Source: Panax quinquefolius (lineage: Eukaryota; Streptophyta; Magnoliopsida; Apiales; Araliaceae). From it: a stretch of DNA of 64,000 nt. Position 1 is the first letter of the stretch; each line of letters opens with the position of its first letter. Shown here one piece after another: positions 57,113 to 64,000 of the stretch. The translations under genes were made by a program, and so were the position numbers. Where the stretch lies: NCBI GenBank assembly GCA_020205615.1, contig CM035152.1:150030166-150094165 (forward strand). Reading direction: 5' to 3'. The notes beneath the pieces are model-generated. The model had not been told where the DNA came from. It made no database searches and saw only the letters and a list, made by a program, of their open reading frames with translations.

Positions 57113-60100
57113 TGTGACGCCCCCAAAATAGGTATACATCACCCACTTTGAGTCGTCAATAACATGGTATAGAAACAACTACAACTTTATTAATACAACA
57201 TATAAACTGTGAGTTTAAATACAAATTGTGACGCTCCCAAAATTAGGTATTCATCACCCATCTTGAGTCGCCAAATACATGGTACAAAATTCAAATACAA
57301 CTGTCGTGTAAAATACGACAAAACATAATCTAAGAGTTTTAATATGTATATTGTCATCTAGACAATATAAAAACTCAAAGGAGCCCTCATTACATTTATT
57401 GTCACACTATTTAATCAGAATAGTGAGGACTACTAATGCTTTCATCTGGACCGTCACTCCTTTCCTCGACTCGTCCCAGCTATATTCTCATTTCCTGAAG
57501 AGAATAGTGAAAGAAAGGGTGAGCTCAACTAGCCTAGTAACAAATATTATGACTCAGATAATGCAGAATAAATTATCATTAGTCTTCAACAATGTTAAAC
57601 TAATAAAATACAATAAACATCAAGTTTAACTGCAGCGGAATAAGCAATCCATTAGAAGAGTCAAGTAAAGAATAAAATCTACTATCTTCTATGATTTAAA
57701 ATGTTTTCACCAATTCTTATCGCTGAGACTCGGCTTAATAAATAAACCACATCATCGAATCAATCATCAATGGTCATGACTATACCGAATAATCCTTGGT
57801 CATAATCATACCAAGTCCAACTCTGCACGTAAGCCAAAGATATACAAAAAGAAAACCAATAATCAACAATCCATCTTTGCACGTAAGCCAAAGATATACA
57901 ATTCAATAATCAACAGTCCATCTTCGCACGTAAGCCAAAGATAACTTTCATCACCATATAAGCATGAGGATGATGACAATGATATAAGCATTAATCAAAC
58001 TATAATAAGGATAAATATTAAAGACTTTAACTTTATCCAAATATTATCAATCACATAATAAATTCATAATCTAATATTGTTAATATCATAACAATATTTT
58101 AATCACTTCTTAAACTTATAAACAATTTATTTCAATTGTTTCCACTTTACCAAATAATGCATTTAATCATTCAAAAATGCCATACTCATAAGATTTCATC
58201 ACCAATGGTCAAATCCTCATCAAAATCTACATATACCTTATATAGGATTTCTCAAGCCATAAAATCCTATTTTCCAACTTTATTACTTCACATAACATAT
58301 TTAACTCATATGTTCGTAACTAAACTATTTTCATGAAAAATACCAAATCAGTCCCAAAAATATTTCTTTTCTGGGATTTAGCATAATATAGTCCAATAAT
58401 GAACATATTTTTTTCTCGGAATTTTTAAAATTCATTTACTATTTTTCAAAAATCAATTTCCAATTAATTCCTTAAGAAATTAGCTACCTCAAGTTTAACT
58501 CCAAAAATTCCCAAATCTTGGCAGGATCTTACACATGTTAACATGAGCCTCCAGTCTAAATTTCATGCTCATCGGAGTTATAGAACTTCGGTTATAGCAT
58601 TTTTCGTCAGAAAAACCTAAATATTGAAATGGTCATAACTTGCTCATTTTAAGTCGGAATGAGCTCATTTTTGGACAGGAGGTTCTTTATACCATATACT
58701 ATCATGTCCAAAAGGCCAGAATTTTCTCATAATTTAAGTGGCTGAAACAGCCCCTTTAAGTTTCTGGACAGTAGCATTTTCCTCTTTTGTAGCTTTGGAC
58801 TCCTTTGCTAAAATCAGTCCACATGAAAATCTACAACACCTTTTCCAGTGATTCCACCTGGAGATACTACAAAACTCATAGATCTAACTCTAAAACTTGA
58901 CCACACTCAAAAATTCAAAATACAATAGGAGATATAGTCAATTGAATCTCATGTTCCATTTTTACCAAAATCTAATTTTCAACCCTTTGTGATTTCTAAG
59001 GAACTTTCATGTTTTCACATAATAACCAACATAACTCATCATGACAATGACATAAAAATTCAATAAAACAAGTTCAAGAATAAATTTTAAAGATTTATAA
59101 GTTAATTTATCCTGAACTCAATAATGTTCAAATTGTCAACATGATACTTCTTTGTAGAGTAAAATTCAAAAATACTAGATGAAGCGCAAATATCAAGGAT
59201 ATTCCACAAATTTCATGGAGTATAGAAGTCAAAACTTTAACCAACTGAGTATAATAAAGAATATATGAAACTGTAAATGGATTTTCACCCGCTATGCGGT
59301 AATCCACGTATACAGATCATTTCCATGATTTAATAAGGAATGAATACAAAGGATCATTCACCATGCATGTGGTAATCCACATAGACAGGTTATTCCAATA
59401 GAATAATAAAGAATGAAATAACAGAAGGATTCACCATGCATGCGATAGAGATAGCATGCATGTGTTATTCCCAATAGAATAATAAATAATGGAACCGGTC
59501 CGTCCAGAACGCACGATGTGATATATTAAAACGAATAATAAATGCGAATAATAAATAATGGAACCGGTGTTCGTAAAAGCATACGCGATGATGCAGAATA
59601 TTCCGACAGAATATTAAATGCGGAATAATAAATAATGGAACCAGGTCCGGCGTAAAACGCACCAACATGATATTCCAACAGAATAATAAAGAATGGAATA
59701 ATAGAAGAGTTTCACCATGTATGCGGTATTTCGCATAAACAGGTTATTCCAACATAATAATAAAGAATGGAATAACATAAGAAGATCACCATGTATGCGG
59801 TACTTTGCATAAACAGGTTATTCCAACATAATAATGAAGAATGGAATAACAACTCTTATGAGTATTGAAAGAAAACAATTCTCTTCATGAATACGAAAGA
59901 ATAATACCCCTTACAAGTACAACAAATAATATCCCTTACCTTTGAAAGAAGAGTATTCCGACTAGTAGGGCGGGAATATACTTGAAGAAAACTTGCACTA
60001 TCTTCTACGCTCAAAGCTGTCTTAAACTCTAAAGAAATACGCTCGAGATTACAGAAAAAGAATTCTCTCTATAGTTTCTCTCTCTAGAGTTTCAGTGAAT

Positions 60101-63100
60101 TCGTAAGAAATAATGAAGGAATGAGCTTCATTTATAGAAGAATGGATCATAGTAACTAATTCATGAACGGTCCAGATTGATTTACTTTTAATTGACGGTC
60201 CATATTTAAAGCAAAATCTTTTAAATAAAATATAATATATTCTATTTATAATCTAATAAAACAAATAACTTTATAAAAATATTACATTTTATATAAAAAA
60301 AGATTTTACTATGCAAACACTATCTGGAACCTTTGCATAATAAAATATAATATATTCTAATTATCGCTCAATAAAACAGATAACTTTATAAAAGTATTCA
60401 TTTTATATAAAAAAATTTTACTATTAGCCTAATAAAACGAATAACTTTATAAAAGTATTTTGTTTTATATAAAAAGCATTTCTATTTTATTACATTAATA
60501 ATACTAATAAAACAAAACTTCATCATCACTTACTTTGAAAAATTTTCAAATATCACCCATAACTTTAAACTTTTATCAATTTAAATATTCACCAAAATAG
60601 AAAAATTGAATACTTTTATTTCATAAAATTCGGGGTCTCACACAAATATTGCCATCTAGACAATATTTACACCCAAATAAGTCCTCATTACAATTATTGA
60701 TACATTATTTTACAAAATTGGAGAGGACTACTAAGACAACTTTCTAGAACCATCATTCCACATCCCAACTAGAACTCGCTACATTCTCGCCTCCTGCGAA
60801 GAAAAATAGAACAAAAAGGAAAAGGGTGAGCTCAACTAGCCCAGTAAAGAATATTATGACTAAGATAATATAGAACAAATTATCGTTAGTCTTCAACAGG
60901 AAAAATCGATAAAATACAATAGACACCAAGTTTTTGGATCAATATTTGCAATGATATAATAATTCATAGATGAGTTACGTAGAGAATGAAATCTACTATA
61001 ATCTATGAATTTAAAAGTCCATCATCAATATTTTATCCTCAGTAACATCAATCAATATTCATCTTGAATCAAATATTCATCTTTGCACTCTGATGAAAGA
61101 TATTCATCGATTAGTCATGTTCATCACAACACTGTACATCTTTGCACTACGGGCCAAAGATATTCATAGGAAAATCAACCATCTTTGCACTACAGGCCAA
61201 AGATATTCAGTAATACCATCATTTAGGACTGAGGATGATGAAAAATATTTTAAAGAAAACGAATTCAGTGAAACAAAAGAACAAATATTAAGGATTCGTA
61301 CTTTAAACAATCCGAGTTCAAAAATACTTCATTAATAATCATAGGGAAGTAAAATTCAAGAATGATCAAAACATGGATACAATCAAAGCTAGTATCCATA
61401 ATAGATATTTTGGACAAAAAAAAAATTTAATTTTTTTGTGAATAGTGCTGTATTCGTGAATAGTGCCGTATACGTGAATAGTAACCCCGACACTAAAGGA
61501 AAAGAATTTCACAAGAAAAATCTTACCAATAATCCAGCATAATGATATTAGAAGAAATAATATCATTTTAAAAAAAAAATATAACATCCCTTACCTCGAA
61601 AAGAATAGTACTTCTGGCTGGAATATCGGATATAGTGTTGAAGGGAATTTGCACCGTATAGCAACACTCAAGATATCAAAATACTCACAAGAATACGCTC
61701 AATAATATAGAGAGAGAAAACTTTAGTTTCTGGTGTAATTTTCAATTCTAACCTAAGCACCCTATTTATAGGAAAATGCTTAGAACACCAAAGCAGAAAA
61801 TTTAATATAATATTAATATAATTATAAAATTTTCACGCCCATCTTAGAAATCTGATTTTAGCTCATTTACCAAACATGTGGGGCCCACCAATAATGAAAA
61901 AACGTTCTTCTTAAAAAAAATAATTAAAACTTCAAAAATTAATTATTCCGGAACTTCGGAACTTCAATAATTCATAATAAATAGCCATTTTATCAGAAAA
62001 ATTCAAACCTTATGTCCTTTTCATAGGAAATTCCATTCTCTACAACTTTACAGAAGAAAGTTTTTCTAAATTCTAAACAGAAATTGATCGAAATCCACAA
62101 ACGGGAGATTTTACAGGCTATAATCAAATTTCAATCAAGAAATGGGGTCCACGAACATGTTTAACATGTTTTAAACAATTTTAGTAACAAAAATACTCCT
62201 CCTCATATACTCATATATCCCACATTCATTGTAAAAATATCATCATTATTATATTATTAAAATATAATAATATATTTAAATGAATTATTTATCAGAAAAG
62301 ATAAAATATCAATTTTTCAACAATTGTCACTTTAAAATTTTCTCCATCTATATTCACATAAAATAAATATTTTTCTTATCATATAAATCAATAATTAATT
62401 ATCCACAAATAATATTATAGAATCACAATACTGGCAACCAGGCCGTTCCCAAGAAAGAGGGGGCTTTCCAATAAGGATTTTTCCTTACTGGCGCGCAATT
62501 AGATGACCAAACCTCTCGTTAGACAAAACTTTCTAGACATTGCCAATAATGTTATCTAATAATATTATTCAAATAATATGAATTTTTGATCTGATAATGG
62601 AAAATACTGTGTAGTGACAATTATTGAATCAACAATAATATAAAATATCAACGTAGCAATTATTGAATCAATAAAATAAAATATTGAACAGTAATTACTG
62701 TAACAATTATTGAGTAGTGCCTTCTTACGTAAGAATCAATAATTGGTGCAATACTGTGTGCTACTGTGTTTTTAACCACCGAGTATTCCAATAGTATTAA
62801 TGGTAACAACTACGCCGTTATTTAAAAATAACTTATATTTGTCGTTTTCCTTCATCCAATCGCTTTTTTTATGGGCCCATACAAGGTCACACAGCAATTT
62901 AGCGTGCATTTATATTCCCCTTGGTACGGTAAGAATATTCCACCACCAAACGAATATTCTCCTCTAAAAATGAATATTTTATAACCACTTGCTTATTTAA
63001 AATATTTGCGCATTTTACCCATAACTAACCACATTAATCAAATCAACCCTTACTATGTCACGATAATAAATAGAGGAAATTCAATTTCATTTAATAATAA

Positions 63101-63114
63101 GTTGAGGTCTTACA
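57113..63114 (-). mobile_element. Solo Tekay-like LTR with perfect target duplication, itself interrupted
   Basis: Plus-strand ends TGTGACGCCCCC and GAGGTCTTACA, flanked by AATAC on both sides (57108-57112 and 63115-63119). Without the nested LTR (57227-60648) it is about 2.6 kb. It carries hairpin modules (61078-61215), GTGAATAGT repeats (61438-61485), a minus-strand TATA at 61762-61771, GTGGGGCCCACC at 61879 and GAATATTC motifs (62935-62965). Inserted in copia-type copy B. Confidence 0.9.
57227..60643 (-). mobile_element. Solo Tekay-like LTR (tandem-array subfamily), nested
   Basis: 3417 bp, TGTGACGCTCCC...GGGGTCTCACA, flanked by CAAAT (57222-57226 and 60644-60648). The reverse complement matches LTR 1 and LTR 2 (2461-5452, 8161-10789), including the 'ggaataac..catgcatgcgg' repeats (59340-59850) and the 60240-60520 AT-rich block shared with 8810-9060. 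It has an additional 580-bp block (58440-59020) absent from LTR 1. No interior. Confidence 0.9.
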
Positions 63115-63226
63115 AATACTCATAAATTCTCTATAGAGAGAAATTAGGGTTTGTCACTACCCACTTCTTGAATCTTTATTATTCCTTGGCGGATCACCCC
63201 TAAAGGCCAAACATTTGGGTGGTTAA
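63115..63226 (-). mobile_element. Copia-type LTR, copy B, part 3
   Basis: Resumes the inverted copy: 'attagggttt..cccacttcttgaat' and 'ggcggatcacccctaa' correspond inversely to 31700-31800. Ends where the next LTR begins. Confidence 0.65.
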
Positions 63227-64000
63227 TGTAGACACTCAAAATTTTGCATTCCTGTTACTAACCCTGTAGGAGGGCAAAATCATCTTCTAGAGATAACCCT
63301 GGAAGTCAAGTCAGCTCGATCCCGGAGACAACCTTGGGATACTCAGTTTTCAATCTCGGAAACAACACCGAGATACTCAATTTCAATCTCGGAGACAACC
63401 CCAGGATGCTCAGTTTCAAACCTCAGAGAGAACCCCGAGGGAAGCAGTTCTAGTTCTAGAGATAACCCCAGAATAGTCAGTTCCAACCTCGGAGACAGCT
63501 TCGAGGCACTCAGTTCCAACCCCGGAGATAACCCCGGGTGGTCAAACACACCACAGAGATAACCCTGAGGACATTCAGTACTCACAGCAGCCCAATCTCA
63601 GAAATAACCCTGAGGAACGACTGCTACATCTGCACAGAGCCGGAGATAACCCCGATGAGGGGTAAATCATCATTTTTCCACCTCAATACTATATTCACAT
63701 CGTCTCAACATCATTTCAACCCACATTTCACACAGAAGTGTCCCACAAGAACCATAGCTCAAAATCCTGAGTGACTACTAACATAAGAGAGCACTCTGGA
63801 TAGAATTTAAAGACTTGAAGATTTGGTCATGGACCCATCTTCCCGGCTTCGTATAACCTCTTATCTCATGCCATTATGTAGCTCTCGACAACAACATTCA
63901 GGAAAGGTATAGCATGCCTCCATCAGATGCCCCGAATGAAAGTTATGAAGGTTCGAGCGGATAGCGCGTTGCATGAGTGCACATACTTCGAGACTACGGG
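63227..64000 (+). mobile_element. Start of another LTR, running out of the window
   Basis: Begins TGTAGACACTCAAAATTTTG, a style common at the start of Tat-group LTRs, directly at the end of the copia-type homology. It contains a minisatellite (63277-63659). No coding sequence or second LTR within the window; family assignment tentative. Confidence 0.5.
63277..63659. repeat. 36-bp minisatellite
   Basis: About ten imperfect units of the form CTCGGAGAYAACCCCGAGGATACTCAGTTCCAA. Each has a small palindrome (CTCGG..CCGAG), so tandem hairpins are possible. Confidence 0.85.

Noticed and set aside
63343..63774. ORFs rich in LS/LEL or similar repeats on both strands
   Set aside because: Products of the 36-bp minisatellite; no start context or domain.

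Overview
The window is nuclear DNA of a flowering plant. It is AT-rich, carries long nested LTR retrotransposons, MITEs, a tRNA-derived SINE, plant-type spliced reading frames and a class I cytosolic small heat-shock protein gene with a heat-shock promoter. I cannot name the species. Most of the 64 kb is retrotransposon; ordinary gene space is limited to about 12.5-15.8 kb and 26.9-31.4 kb.

Layout. 1-850: end of a Ty1/copia-type LTR. 851-10789: two head-to-tail, deletion-bearing Tekay/Del-like chromovirus units sharing the central LTR (interior, LTR, interior, LTR). 10790-12487: LTR-like sequence. 12525-15215: a tandem duplication carrying two near-identical genes for a small secreted protein (minus strand), separated by a copia gag-pol scrap. 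15492-15801 and 26905-26952: the two ends of one or two class I sHSP genes (minus strand), separated by an 11.1-kb Tat/Ogre-lineage element (15802-26904) with matching LTRs, gag, protease, reverse transcriptase, RNase H and integrase remnants, a 3' tandem repeat and an antisense gene with two canonical introns. 26953-27190: the sHSP promoter (TATA box and heat-shock elements). 27.2-31.4 kb: MITEs, TA microsatellites and a foldback element enclosing a promoter-like segment.

31.4-63.2 kb is a nested retrotransposon nest. Two copia-type LTR copies lie head to head as an inverted repeat (about 31456-35993 and 35994 onward). The second arm is interrupted by a full Tekay-like element (36529-56361, minus strand), by a SINE, and by a solo LTR (57113-63114) that contains another solo LTR (57227-60643). 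The Tekay element itself holds a solo copia-type LTR in its integrase region (40142-41618) and, inside its 5' LTR, a non-autonomous element (45717-54854) with two 4.4-kb LTRs around a 333-bp interior. Five insertions have perfect 5-bp target-site duplications, so their order can be read directly. 63227-64000 begins another LTR with a 36-bp minisatellite.

A technical point affects all pol reading frames here. Differences between sister repeat copies cluster at CAG/CTG-type (CHG) sites inside the retrotransposons, while the gene islands look clean. This is what base-calling error at methylated CHG would produce, so many frameshifts and some apparent age of these elements may be artefacts.
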